Source: Alicyclobacillus acidocaldarius subsp. acidocaldarius Tc-4-1 (lineage in GTDB: Bacteria > Bacillota > Bacilli > Alicyclobacillales > Alicyclobacillaceae). From it: a DNA stretch of 64,000 bases. Numbering within the stretch: position 1 is the first letter of the stretch; every line of letters begins with the position of its first letter. Positions 8,064-17,939 of this stretch are shown here, one piece after another. The stretch is from assembly GCF_000219875.1 (NCBI RefSeq), contig NC_017167.1, positions 1,485,092-1,549,091 on the forward strand. Reading direction: 5' to 3'. A program made the translations under genes and the position numbers. The notes under the pieces were generated by a model, which saw nothing but the letters and a program-made list of their open reading frames with translations, made no database searches and was not told where the DNA came from.

Positions 8064-9500
8064 TCACAGCTTAATGCAGACGTTTTTCAGCTCCGTGAAG
8101 AATTCGAAGCTGTGCACGCCACCTTCGCGCCCGATGCCGCTTTGCTTCATACCGCCAAATGGCGTCCGCAGGTCGCGGAGGAACCAGGTGTTGACCCAGA
8201 TCACGCCCGCCTCCAGTTCGCCGGCGACGCGGTGCGCGCGCTTGAGGTTCGACGTCCACAAGGTGGCGGACAGGCCGTAGTGCGTGTCGTTCGCCAGGCG
8301 AATGACCTCTTCCTCCGTGTCGAACGGCTGCACCGTCACGACCGGGCCGAACACCTCCTGCCGCGTGATCTCGCACGTCTCGTCCACGTCGACGATGACG
8401 GTCGGCTCGTAGAAGGCGCCTCGCTTCAGGTGTTCGGGGCGCTTGCCACCCACGAGTACGCGACCGCCCTGCTCCACCGCTCGCCGAACGAAGCCGTCGA
8501 CCCGCTCCAGGTGTTCTTCCGAGATGAGGCTGCCGACGTCCGTCTGCGGATCCAGCGGATCGCCGACGCGAAGCTTCCGGGCGCGATCGACAAGCGCCTC
8601 GACGAATCGGTCGTAGAGCGGGCGCTCGACGTAGATGCGCGATCCGCAGAGGCACACCTCGCCCTGGTTGACGAAGCTCGAGCGCACGGTGGTCGCGATG
8701 GCGTCTTCGAAGTCGCAGTCCGCAAACACAATGTTGGGGTTCTTGCCGCCGAGTTCAAACGAGAGGCGCTTCAGCGTGCTCGCGGCCGACCGCATGACCG
8801 CCTTGCCCGTCGACGTCTCGCCCGTGAGCGAAATCAGGTCCACGTCCTCGTGCTCGGTGAGGAATTGACCCGCCGCATCGGGCCCGAAGCCGTGCACCAC
8901 GTTCACCACGCCGTCTGGCACGCCCGCCTGCTTGCAGATCTCCGCGAGCCTGGTGGCGGTCATCGGCGTGAGCTCCGCAGGCTTGATGACGCACGTGTTG
9001 CCGGCCGCGAGGCACGGCGCCACCTTCCACGTCAACAAAAACAGGGGCAAGTTCCACGGCGAGATAAGCCCCGCCACGCCGACCGGGCGCCGGAGCGCAT
9101 AGTTCAATGCGACGCCCTCCATCTCGAACGTCTCGGTCGAAAGACCCTTCACGAAATCGGCAAAAAAGCGAAAATTATAGGCGGAACGCGGAATGTCGAG
9201 GCTCTTCGCGAGCGAAAGAGGTTTCCCCGTGTCCGTCGTCTCGAGAAGGGCGAGTTCCTCGAGATTTTCTTCAATCAAGTTGGCAATCCGATGCAGAATC
9301 GCGGCGCGCTCCTGGGCCGTCGTGCGACTCCAGGTCCGAAAGGCCCGCCGCGCCGCGCGCACCGCCTTGTCGATCTCGGCGCGCCCTCCCTCGGCCACCG
9401 TGCCAATCCGCTCGCCTGTCGCAGGATTCAGATTATCAAACGTCCGCCCGTCTTCGGACGGCACAAAGGCTCCATCGATGAAGTGCAGCACTTGTTCCAT
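8064..9500 (-). CDS. praB: 2-hydroxymuconate-6-semialdehyde dehydrogenase
   Basis: A 478-residue aldehyde dehydrogenase (DmpC/XylG/AmnC group). The catalytic Glu lies in FELGGKNPNIVF and the catalytic Cys in NQGEVCLCGSRIY. The NAD-binding region has WNLPLFLLTWKVAP. It oxidises 2-hydroxymuconate semialdehyde to 4-oxalocrotonate. I take ATG 9500 (MEQVLHF) rather than the ATG two codons upstream, because of spacing from GAGGG. It is the second gene of the pra operon, 27 bases after the ring-cleavage dioxygenase gene. Confidence 0.9.
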   Translation of the reverse strand: MEQVLHFIDGAFVPSEDGRTFDNLNPATGERIGTVAEGGRAEIDKAVRAARRAFRTWSRTTAQERAAILHRIANLIEENLEELALLETTDTGKPLSLAKSLDIPRSAYNFRFFADFVKGLSTETFEMEGVALNYALRRPVGVAGLISPWNLPLFLLTWKVAPCLAAGNTCVIKPAELTPMTATRLAEICKQAGVPDGVVNVVHGFGPDAAGQFLTEHEDVDLISLTGETSTGKAVMRSAASTLKRLSFELGGKNPNIVFADCDFEDAIATTVRSSFVNQGEVCLCGSRIYVERPLYDRFVEALVDRARKLRVGDPLDPQTDVGSLISEEHLERVDGFVRRAVEQGGRVLVGGKRPEHLKRGAFYEPTVIVDVDETCEITRQEVFGPVVTVQPFDTEEEVIRLANDTHYGLSATLWTSNLKRAHRVAGELEAGVIWVNTWFLRDLRTPFGGMKQSGIGREGGVHSFEFFTELKNVCIKL

Positions 9501-9527
9501 CCTCATCCCTCGCCATCTAGGTAGGAC

Positions 9528-10337
9528 TCAACTTGCATCGCGGTACCGGATGGTCAGCACGGGATTCCCGGACCCTGACGACGGGCCGTATCCGTGCAAC
9601 TCACCTTCAAACTGCTTCCGGAGCACGCCGAGCAACACAGCCACGTGGCGGCCACCGGATTCCACGCCCGCCGCGCGCACGTACGACGGCAGCATGCTCA
9701 CGGCCGACGCCTTGTCGCCCTTGACGAGATATTGACAAAATTCGCGATCCAACGCCTGTTCCGTAAGATTCGGCCATTTCTCGGGGCCGCGGCCCAGGTT
9801 GTGCGCGAGCGCCCCGCTCGCCAAGAACACCACCCGCTCCGGCGACTCCAGAAACACGTCTCCCATCACTTCGCCCCAACGCATCGACTCCTCGAGCGAC
9901 GCAGCCCAGCAGACCGAGAGGGCGACGACGGGCGTGGGACGCTTGAGCAAGTACCGAAGCGGAACCACGGTGCCGTAGTCCCACACGTAGGTCGGATCGT
10001 CCACCGCGACGACCTGCAGCCCGTTTCGCTGTCCCGCCTCCACCAGTCGCCTGCCGAGCTCCGGATGACCCGGATGGTCGTACGGGACGTCGCTGATGAG
10101 ATCCGGACACTCCACGGCCGTCAAAATGCCTTTGTGCCGCGGCGTGACGTCCACGTAGTGCATGAAGCTGGACATCCAGTGGCACGAAATGATCACGACG
10201 ACGTCAGGCCGAATCTGGTCGATCACGTCCGCACACTTCAACATCGCCTCGACCATCGGCTTCTGAAACTCCGGAACGCGGTCCCGATGGCAGATCCTCG
10301 GCGTGTGCGGCGTGATCATGGCCAATTCCAGACTCAT
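9528..10337 (-). CDS. praA: LigB-type (class III) extradiol dioxygenase, probable protocatechuate 2,3-dioxygenase
   Basis: A 269-residue LigB-superfamily extradiol dioxygenase. Visible features are MITPHTPRICH at the N-terminus (iron-binding His), IISCHWMS near residue 65, and ASGALAHNLGRGPEKW, which contains the catalytic His region. ATG 10337 has GGGGAGGG upstream. It is the first gene of the operon, divergent from the IclR regulator. The downstream order BEGFDCH plus a 4-hydroxybenzoate hydroxylase gene equals the protocatechuate 2,3-cleavage cluster I recall from Paenibacillus, which is the reason for the substrate call. The fold alone would also fit 2-aminophenol or homoprotocatechuate cleavage. 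Confidence 0.82.
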   Translation of the reverse strand: MSLELAMITPHTPRICHRDRVPEFQKPMVEAMLKCADVIDQIRPDVVVIISCHWMSSFMHYVDVTPRHKGILTAVECPDLISDVPYDHPGHPELGRRLVEAGQRNGLQVVAVDDPTYVWDYGTVVPLRYLLKRPTPVVALSVCWAASLEESMRWGEVMGDVFLESPERVVFLASGALAHNLGRGPEKWPNLTEQALDREFCQYLVKGDKASAVSMLPSYVRAAGVESGGRHVAVLLGVLRKQFEGELHGYGPSSGSGNPVLTIRYRDAS

Positions 10338-10423
10338 CTCAATCCCTCCCCGAATGAAACCGTGGGCGGCCTTGAAAGGTGCGACTGTAGGCACCCTCAG
10401 TTGCTGACCTCATCGTAGCACGC

Positions 10424-10437
10424 TGAAAGCGCTCGCT
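10424..10437. promoter_or_regulatory. Putative CcpA catabolite-responsive element (cre)
   Basis: TGAAAGCGCTCGCT matches the cre consensus TGWAARCGYTWNCW at 13 of 14 positions. It lies about 90 bp upstream of the praA start and close to where its promoter should be. A weaker 12/14 match is at 10480-10493. Inference: carbon catabolite repression of the aromatic pathway. Confidence 0.55.
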
Positions 10438-10448
10438 ATACGCTCTTG

Positions 10449-10463
10449 TTTCTCTATGCGGAA
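10449..10463. promoter_or_regulatory. Putative IclR-type operator between praA and the regulator gene
   Basis: TTTCTCTATGCGGAA is an imperfect version (12 of 15 identical) of the perfect dyad TTCCGATATGCGGAA at 12588-12602 upstream of pobA. A shared element at the two promoter regions of one pathway, beside an IclR gene, suggests it is that regulator's binding site. Nothing else in the divergent 178-base gap explains it. Confidence 0.5.
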
Positions 10464-10479
10464 CGTGATACACCATTCC

Positions 10480-10493
10480 TAGAAGCGCTTACA
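10480..10493. promoter_or_regulatory. Second, weaker cre-like element
   Basis: TAGAAGCGCTTACA matches the cre consensus at 12 of 14 positions, with an AAGCGCTT core. It lies just upstream of the ribosome-binding site of the IclR gene. It may be chance, but two such cores within 70 bases is notable. Confidence 0.3.
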
Positions 10494-10515
10494 CGCCGCA
10501 AGGGAGGCGAACGCC

Positions 10516-12569
<2,054 letters not shown>

Positions 12570-12587
12570 TCATGAACGACCCTAGTG

Positions 12588-12602
12588 TTCCGATATGCGG
12601 AA
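12588..12602. promoter_or_regulatory. Perfect 15-bp dyad upstream of pobA (putative IclR operator)
   Basis: TTCCGATATGCGGAA has perfect TTCCG/CGGAA arms around a 5-base centre. It lies 91 bases upstream of the pobA start, and a 12/15 copy is in the praA/regulator gap (10449-10463). The distance suits an activator site. Confidence 0.55.
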
Positions 12603-12649
12603 TGGTGGACGGATCGCCCTTGGTGATCCTACCCGGTCGCAGTCCACAC

Positions 12650-12683
12650 CGGTTTTGCGTATGTGTCTGGAACGGTTTTGCGT
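12650..12683. repeat. Two 11-bp direct repeats upstream of pobA
   Basis: CGGTTTTGCGT occurs at 12650-12660 and again at 12673-12683, 23 bases apart, about two helical turns. It lies between the pobA dyad and the terminator of the CDP-alcohol phosphotransferase gene. No function is evident. A second protein-binding site is possible. Confidence 0.4.
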
Positions 12684-12696
12684 TCTTGCCCAATGC

Positions 12697-12725
12697 AAAA
12701 GCGGGAGAGCCGCGCGACCTCCCGC
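12697..12725 (-). terminator. Rho-independent terminator candidate of the CDP-alcohol phosphotransferase gene
   Basis: On the minus strand GCGGGAG and CTCCCGC form a 7-bp stem around an 11-base loop, followed by TTTT. It lies 22 bases after the stop at 12747. Confidence 0.6.
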
Positions 12726-12746
12726 CAAACTCACAAGGATGCCCCA

Positions 12747-13457
12747 TCACGCAATGCCACGGGACCACTTGTACAGCTGCACCGCCGGCCGATAGACGCA
12801 CATCACAAGGCCCAGGACCGCGACAAAGTGGAAGAACGCCGCGATGGCGTTGAACGCCACAAAAACGAGGAGAGCAAAATACTGCTCCCCGATGATGAAG
12901 CCGCGAAAAGGAATCAAGCTCCGCCACCGCTGGGCCCGTCGGAACCTCGACTCGCCGAGAGCCGTATCGGCGCCCGCGGACGGTGTCTCGCGTGGCTTGA
13001 ACCGGATCTGTCCGTAGTACTCGAGCAGATACAGGGCGAAGAGCGCCGTCATGGCCCACGCCCACAGGGCCGTTGCGCTCGGGTGCCAGCGCGTGTAGCC
13101 GTACGCGAGGCTGAAGTAAATGGCGAACTCCTTGATGCGATCCGCGACTTGGTCCAACCAACCGCCGATGGCGGAAAATTGCTGGCGATATCGCGCCAAC
13201 TGACCGTCCGCGCAATCGAAGACATAGGAGATTTCGACCAACACGAGCCCGGCGATCACGTCGCCGCGAATGCCCGTTGAAAACCCCACACATCCCAGCA
13301 AGCACAGAAATAGCGAGAACAGCGTGATCTGGTTCGGTGTCACGGGCGTGTTGCGCAACAGGTACACGAGCCGGATGGACAACGGATAAAACAAGTAATT
13401 CGTCCAGATGTCAATGGGCCGCTTTGCACATGCGTCGATGCGCTGGAGCTCAGACAT
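12747..13457 (-). CDS. CDP-alcohol phosphatidyltransferase family membrane protein
   Basis: A 236-residue integral membrane enzyme with the full family signature D-x2-DG-x2-AR-x8-G-x3-D-x3-D (DCADGQLAR then GGWLDQVAD, about residues 80-103). Hydrophobic segments surround the motif. It should transfer a phospho-alcohol group from a CDP-activated donor to an alcohol acceptor. The start at ATG 13457 overlaps the nucleotidyltransferase gene by eight bases (ATGTCTGA), so the pair is coupled. The pairing recalls IPCT/DIPPS modules that make di-myo-inositol phosphate, but the substrate cannot be assigned from sequence alone. Polar-lipid synthesis is the alternative. Confidence 0.85.
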   Translation of the reverse strand: MSELQRIDACAKRPIDIWTNYLFYPLSIRLVYLLRNTPVTPNQITLFSLFLCLLGCVGFSTGIRGDVIAGLVLVEISYVFDCADGQLARYRQQFSAIGGWLDQVADRIKEFAIYFSLAYGYTRWHPSATALWAWAMTALFALYLLEYYGQIRFKPRETPSAGADTALGESRFRRAQRWRSLIPFRGFIIGEQYFALLVFVAFNAIAAFFHFVAVLGLVMCVYRPAVQLYKWSRGIA

Positions 13458-14202
13458 CTCGCTCCGCCCCTTGCGCGGCGAGGAGCCGAGGCACCACACT
13501 TTCCACGGCGTACTCATAGTCCTCGGGAAAATCGATCTCGACGCAGGGAAGACCCGTGACGTCCACAGGAACCAAGCCCGATTTGTCTTCCAATTGGTCC
13601 AGGGCGTACTCAAAGAACTGCATCTCGTTGCCTTCCACGGCGAGATCGAGCACCTTTTGGCGGAATCGCTCGGCGAATTGACCCGCGAACTTCGCCACGC
13701 CGATAAACTCGCCTTCGCACGCCGAGGGATCCAGGTGCTTCCCAATGGCGACAATCTGCCCCGACCGAACCTCCACCTTCACCTCTTCGTCCCTGCACTG
13801 TTTCTTGTCGATTGCGAGATAGCCGCCCTCTTTTCCCGGGGCGAGGCGCTCGAGAATGCGCGCGTCATAGACGACATCTGCGTTCATATAAAAGAAATCG
13901 CCGCGCCAGCCGCGCAACGCATGGCTGAGCGAGAACAGCGTGTTGGTCGACTCATAGGCGGGATTTTCGATGAATCGCACGCTGAAGGCTGGATAATGCG
14001 TCTGGACGTAGTCCTGAACCATCTCTTTCCGGTAGCCCACGACCATCATGACGTCGTGAACGCCGTTTGTGTGAAGCGCTTCAAACTGCCAGTCGATGAC
14101 CGCCTTCGGCCCCACCGGCAATAGGCATTTGGGTCGATCGTCGGTCAGCGGCCGCATGCGGCGCGACACGCCAGCCGCCAGGATGATTGCGGTCGGTTTC
14201 AT
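13450..14202 (-). CDS. Sugar/alcohol-phosphate nucleotidyltransferase
   Basis: A 250-residue NTP transferase. The N-terminal signature is LAAGVSRRMRPLTDDRPKCLLPVG (shown in two parts: LAAGVSRRM and the Lys in RPKCLLPVG), near residues 7-30. A metal-binding MNADVVYD follows near residue 105. The start at ATG 14202 is preceded by a modest GGGGG. Translationally coupled to the CDP-alcohol phosphotransferase, it probably makes that enzyme's CDP-linked donor (CTP plus a phospho-alcohol such as inositol-1-phosphate, glycerol-3-phosphate or phosphocholine). That is inference. The family itself also includes glucose-1-phosphate thymidylyl- and uridylyltransferases. Confidence 0.82.
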   Translation of the reverse strand: MKPTAIILAAGVSRRMRPLTDDRPKCLLPVGPKAVIDWQFEALHTNGVHDVMMVVGYRKEMVQDYVQTHYPAFSVRFIENPAYESTNTLFSLSHALRGWRGDFFYMNADVVYDARILERLAPGKEGGYLAIDKKQCRDEEVKVEVRSGQIVAIGKHLDPSACEGEFIGVAKFAGQFAERFRQKVLDLAVEGNEMQFFEYALDQLEDKSGLVPVDVTGLPCVEIDFPEDYEYAVESVVPRLLAAQGAERDV

Positions 14203-14382
14203 CTCGGTATTCCCCCATAACCCGCGACTGCATGATGCTTGTCCACGGTTGCCAGAATGGTTCGCCAAAAATGAGCCCGATATACGACTATACGTTGCCG
14301 AATCTACAAAAAAACCTCAAAATCCGACACCCCTCGAGGGCGTCTCTCAAACCGCGACGGCGTATGACAAATTCTCGCCTCA

Positions 14383-14399
14383 TGTAAAGTATTCTTACA
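14383..14399. promoter_or_regulatory. GlnR/TnrA box upstream of glnA
   Basis: TGTAAAGTATTCTTACA fits the GlnR/TnrA consensus TGTNA-N7-TNACA exactly. It ends seven bases upstream of the -35 element of glnA, a position suited to repression by GlnR with feedback-inhibited glutamine synthetase. Confidence 0.8.
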
Positions 14400-14406
14400 T
14401 AAAGCA

Positions 14407-14436
14407 TTGACGTCGATTCGGAACGACTCCTATAAT
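14407..14436 (+). promoter_or_regulatory. glnA promoter (TTGACG, 18 bp, TATAAT)
   Basis: The -35 is TTGACG at 14407-14412 and the -10 is a perfect TATAAT at 14431-14436, with an 18-bp spacer. The glnA start is 39 bases downstream. A perfect 7-bp inverted repeat (AGCGCTG/CAGCGCT, 14438-14453) covers the expected transcription start and could be a 5' hairpin or an operator. Confidence 0.75.
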
Positions 14437-14474
14437 GAGCGCTGTTCAGCGCTGCACAGTGGGAGGAATCGAAC

Positions 14475-15896
14475 TTGACGCCGCGCGATATTCTCGAACT
14501 CATGAAGCAGCACGAAGTTCAGATGGTGGATTTTCGCATTGTGGACGTCCCGGGCCGCCAGCATCACGTCACCGTGCCCGCGGCCGAGATCGACGAAGAG
14601 GTCTTAGAACGAGGAGTCGCATTCGATGGATCGAGTGTCCCTGGGTTCCGGGGCATCGAAGAGAGCGATATGGTGATGCGCCCGGTGCTCGAGACAGCCT
14701 TCTTAGATCCGTTCACGGAGGTCCCGACACTCGCCGTCACGTGCAACGTGTACGAACCGAGTGGGAACCGGTACGAGCGAGATCCCCGTTATATCGCGGA
14801 GAAAGCGGAACAATATCTGAAGTCGACGGGCATCGCGACAACCGCGTACTTTGGGCCGGAGCTGGAGTTCTTTATTTTCGACGACGTCCGGTTCGACTCC
14901 ACGCAGAGCGGTGCGTTTTACGCCATCGACTCCGAAGAAGCGGTGTGGAACACCGGCACCGGCGCGAAAAACCTTGGCTATCACGTGAAGAACAAGAGTG
15001 GCTATTTCCCCGTCGCACCGACGGACACGCAGCAGGATATCCGCACCGAAATGGTGCTCGAATTGATGAAGGCGGGCATTCGCGTCGAGCGGCATCACCA
15101 CGAGGTGGCAACGGCGGGTCAGGCGGAAATCAACTTCCGATTCGGCACCCTCACCCGCACCGCGGATACGGTCATGACGTACAAGTACATCGTGCGCAAC
15201 GTCGCCCGCCGGCACGGCAAGACGGCCACGTTTATGCCGAAGCCGATTTTCGGCGACAACGGTTCGGGCATGCACGTTCACCAAAGCTTGTTCAACGGCG
15301 ACGAACCGCTGTTCTACCGCGAAGGCGGCTATGCGAATCTGAGCGACATTGCGCTTCAGTATATTGCGGGCATTCTCTATCACGCGCCGGCGATTCTCGC
15401 GTTCTCGAACCCGAGCACGAACTCCTACAAGCGACTGGTGCCTGGGTACGAAGCGCCGGTGAACCTGGTGTTCTCGCGCGGCAACCGCAGCGCAGCCATT
15501 CGCGTTCCGGTGGCGGTTGTTTCGCCGAAGACCGCGCGCATTGAGTTCCGCACGCCGGATTGTACGGCCAACCCGTACCTCGCGTTCGCGGCGATGCTCA
15601 TGGCCGGCTTAGACGGCATTCGCAGAAAACTGGATCCGACGGAACTCGGATTTGGTCCCATCAACAAAAACATCTACGAGCTTTCCGCGGAGGAAAAGGC
15701 GCAGATCAAGAGCGTGCCAGGCTCGCTCGGCGAGGTGCTCGACGCGCTCGAAGCGGATCACGAGTTCCTCCTGGAAGGCGGCGTCTTCACGAAAGATTTC
15801 ATTCGCAACTGGATCGATTTCAAGCGGAACAACGAACTGGCGCCGCTCCACTTGCGCCCGCATCCCTACGAGTTCTCGCTGTACTTCGATCTGTGA
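14475..15896 (+). CDS. glnA: Glutamine synthetase type I (long, GSI-beta-like form)
   Basis: A 473-residue glutamine synthetase that condenses glutamate and ammonia with ATP. Signatures seen are FDGSSVPGF, GPELEFFIFD, the ATP motif KPIFGDNGSGMHVHQS and NRSAAIRVP. The start is TTG 14475 after GGGAGGAA. The protein is about 30 residues longer than the usual Bacillus GlnA (about 444). It carries KNIYEL with Tyr401 at the place of the adenylylated tyrosine of GSI-beta enzymes. This is unusual for a Firmicute, yet the promoter has a GlnR box. No glnR is adjacent, and the gene appears monocistronic. Confidence 0.95.
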   Translation: MTPRDILELMKQHEVQMVDFRIVDVPGRQHHVTVPAAEIDEEVLERGVAFDGSSVPGFRGIEESDMVMRPVLETAFLDPFTEVPTLAVTCNVYEPSGNRYERDPRYIAEKAEQYLKSTGIATTAYFGPELEFFIFDDVRFDSTQSGAFYAIDSEEAVWNTGTGAKNLGYHVKNKSGYFPVAPTDTQQDIRTEMVLELMKAGIRVERHHHEVATAGQAEINFRFGTLTRTADTVMTYKYIVRNVARRHGKTATFMPKPIFGDNGSGMHVHQSLFNGDEPLFYREGGYANLSDIALQYIAGILYHAPAILAFSNPSTNSYKRLVPGYEAPVNLVFSRGNRSAAIRVPVAVVSPKTARIEFRTPDCTANPYLAFAAMLMAGLDGIRRKLDPTELGFGPINKNIYELSAEEKAQIKSVPGSLGEVLDALEADHEFLLEGGVFTKDFIRNWIDFKRNNELAPLHLRPHPYEFSLYFDL

Positions 15897-15906
15897 TGAT
15901 GAAGAG

Positions 15907-15935
15907 GCCGCGCGCCCGCTTCTGGGTCGCGCGGC
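15907..15935 (+). terminator. glnA terminator candidate
   Basis: GCCGCGCG and CGCGCGGC form a perfect 8-bp stem just after the glnA stop, with only a short TT tail. It may also serve the convergent gene that ends at 15945. Confidence 0.4.
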
Positions 15936-15944
15936 TTCGTGTCG

Positions 15945-16496
15945 TCAACGCGCGCTATCCCTTCTTCGTGCTTCCCCGAAAGCGGCGGCCAGCGCGCAAA
16001 TGAGCGCGTCGCGGAACATGCCGGATCGGGTGATTCGACCGCCAGTCAACACGCCGATGGCCCCATCCCCGTGGCGAAGCCCCGTCATCCCCATCCACGC
16101 GTCCATCACGTCGCCCAGTTCCCTACCGGCGCGAATGCCTTGTGCGATCTCGTCCGGCAGCATCATGCGCAGGCCGCCCCCGACCGCCACCTCGTCGTCG
16201 CCGTACGCCACCGCTGCCCAGTTGACGAGCATCATGCCGTGCTCCGTCTCCTCGACGCCGCCTTCAAGTCCCACGCCGACGTGAGCGCCGGTCTCCTTCC
16301 TCGCTCGCTTCGCCCGCTCGACGGCTCCGCGCCGCGTCTCCTCGTCTGACAGCGGCTGCGCTCGCACGCCTGACGGGACGTTCACGCACTTCATCTCCCA
16401 CGAGACGCCGAACGCGTGCAATGCCTGCTCCACCGCGTCTCGCTTCGCGCGGTTCAGCGATCCAAGCGCCACGCGCATCGTCGCTTCATTCCGCAT
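15945..16496 (-). CDS. Inosine/xanthosine triphosphatase, DUF84 (YjjX) family
   Basis: About 183 residues. MRVALGSLNRAKRDAV at the N-terminus and GLEGGVEE near residue 80 are the NTPase motifs of the YjjX/DUF84 family, which hydrolyse non-canonical purine triphosphates (ITP, XTP). Two starts are possible. ATG 16496 has GGTGAG upstream, and ATG 16478 gives the N-terminus seen in homologues. It is convergent with glnA. The C-terminal GDGAIGVLTGGRITR is also family-typical. Confidence 0.85.
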   Translation of the reverse strand: MRNEATMRVALGSLNRAKRDAVEQALHAFGVSWEMKCVNVPSGVRAQPLSDEETRRGAVERAKRARKETGAHVGVGLEGGVEETEHGMMLVNWAAVAYGDDEVAVGGGLRMMLPDEIAQGIRAGRELGDVMDAWMGMTGLRHGDGAIGVLTGGRITRSGMFRDALICALAAAFGEARRRDSAR

Positions 16497-16638
16497 CTTC
16501 CACTCACCACCTGCCCGCCTTCATTGTAGCGATCCCGTCCGCCGTGATCGACATGGGACGACCGAATCTCCCATATTCGCAACTTAGCCGATGTTGTATG
16601 ATAGACATGCGTTCTGGACAGGTCCGGGAGGTTGAAAG

Positions 16639-17904
16639 GTGAGCCAACAGACGTTGCGATATGACGTGGTCGTGGTCGGCGGTGGAAGCGCCGGTGTTGC
16701 CGCGGCGGTGGGCGCGGCGAAGCTCGGGGCAAGGACACTCATTGTCGAGCGCAACCCGTATTTTGGCGGCGCGGCGACGCACGCCTCCGTGCTGACCATC
16801 TGCGGTTTGTTCGCCCAACGGGAACCGCTTGAGCCGGTCGTGGGCGGCGTGGGTCGGCGGCTTCTCGAGAAACTGGACGAGATCGGCAAATATTACGGGC
16901 CCATTCGAAATCCCGGGTCTGGAAATGTGATTGTTCCCTTAGACGCTGAGGGCACCAAGTTCGCTCTCGACCAATTGATCCTCGAAGCGGGCGTCGAGGC
17001 GAGACTCCACACGACCGTCATCGGCTGTGACGTCGAGCGAGAACGAATTCGCGCTATCCACTGTTTCCATCACGGCGGGGTATTCTCCATCGAGGCCACG
17101 TCGTTCGTGGACGCGAGCGGCGAAGCGGATCTCGCTTTCATGAGTGGCAACGGCGTCCGCTACGGGGACGAGGAAGGCCGCGTGCAGGCGGGCACCCTGG
17201 TGATGCAGTTCGGCGGCGTCTCTCCGGAAGTGCAGCTTCACCGACACCAGTTCACTGCGGCCGTGTGGCAGGCCAAGCGGCAAGGAGACACCGTGCTCAC
17301 GAAGGACAGAGGCATGGTGGTTCGCCTGCCGGGATCGCAACACGTGCTCGCGCTCTTCGCCGACGAGGCAGTCAACGGGCTGGACAGCGCCAGCCTCACG
17401 CAGGCGGAAATGTCGGCGCGCCGGCAGGCGTGGGCCTATCTTGAGGCCTTTCGTCAACATGTGCCCGGGTTCAAGGATGCGTACCTCGTCGCAACGGGCC
17501 CGAGCATTGGTGTGCGTGAGACCCGACATGTCGATGGCGAATACCGCTTAACCGGCGAAGAGGTCTTGAATGCGGCAAAATTTGAAGATGCCATTGCTCG
17601 AGGCGGATGGCCGGTAGAGATCCACCAGCCCGGCGAGCCGCCCCGCTACCAGCACATCCGGGATCGCGCGTACTACGAGATCCCGCTGCGTTCCCTGAAA
17701 GCGCGCGATCGCGCCAATCTCTGGTGCGCAGGGCGGGTGATCGACTGCGATCCGACGGCGTTCGCTTCCGCGCGCGTGATGGGCACGGCGCTCGCCACCG
17801 GTCATGCCGCGGGCGTCGCCGCCGCGCTGCAGGCGTCCTACGGCGAGGCGCCTGCGGCCGCAACCGTTCGGGCAGAGTTGCAGCGACAGGGCGCGATGAT
17901 TTGA
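16639..17904 (+). CDS. FAD-dependent oxidoreductase (PF12831-like)
   Basis: A 421-residue flavoprotein. The N-terminal dinucleotide motif is VVVGGGSAGVAAAVGAAKLGA, seen as GGGSAG near residue 14, with ERNPYFGGAATH following. FVDASGEADLA is the middle flavin motif, and the C-terminal CAGRVIDCDPTAFASARVMGT is typical of the PF12831 family. GTG 16639 follows GGGAGG. It stands alone, convergent with the Nramp gene. No CXXC or heterodisulfide partner is nearby, and the substrate is unknown. Confidence 0.8.
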   Translation: MSQQTLRYDVVVVGGGSAGVAAAVGAAKLGARTLIVERNPYFGGAATHASVLTICGLFAQREPLEPVVGGVGRRLLEKLDEIGKYYGPIRNPGSGNVIVPLDAEGTKFALDQLILEAGVEARLHTTVIGCDVERERIRAIHCFHHGGVFSIEATSFVDASGEADLAFMSGNGVRYGDEEGRVQAGTLVMQFGGVSPEVQLHRHQFTAAVWQAKRQGDTVLTKDRGMVVRLPGSQHVLALFADEAVNGLDSASLTQAEMSARRQAWAYLEAFRQHVPGFKDAYLVATGPSIGVRETRHVDGEYRLTGEEVLNAAKFEDAIARGGWPVEIHQPGEPPRYQHIRDRAYYEIPLRSLKARDRANLWCAGRVIDCDPTAFASARVMGTALATGHAAGVAAALQASYGEAPAAATVRAELQRQGAMI

Positions 17905-17939
17905 CCCGCAGGGATCCGCAAGCGAAAGGGCCTGCGACG

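Noticed and set aside
13458-13754. N-terminal extension of the CDP-alcohol phosphotransferase frame
   Set aside because: It reads through the nucleotidyltransferase gene in another frame. The coupled ATG at 13457 is the natural start.
14435-15544. 369-codon + strand frame overlapping glnA
   Set aside because: It is another frame of the glnA sequence with Arg/Gly-rich, non-family composition.
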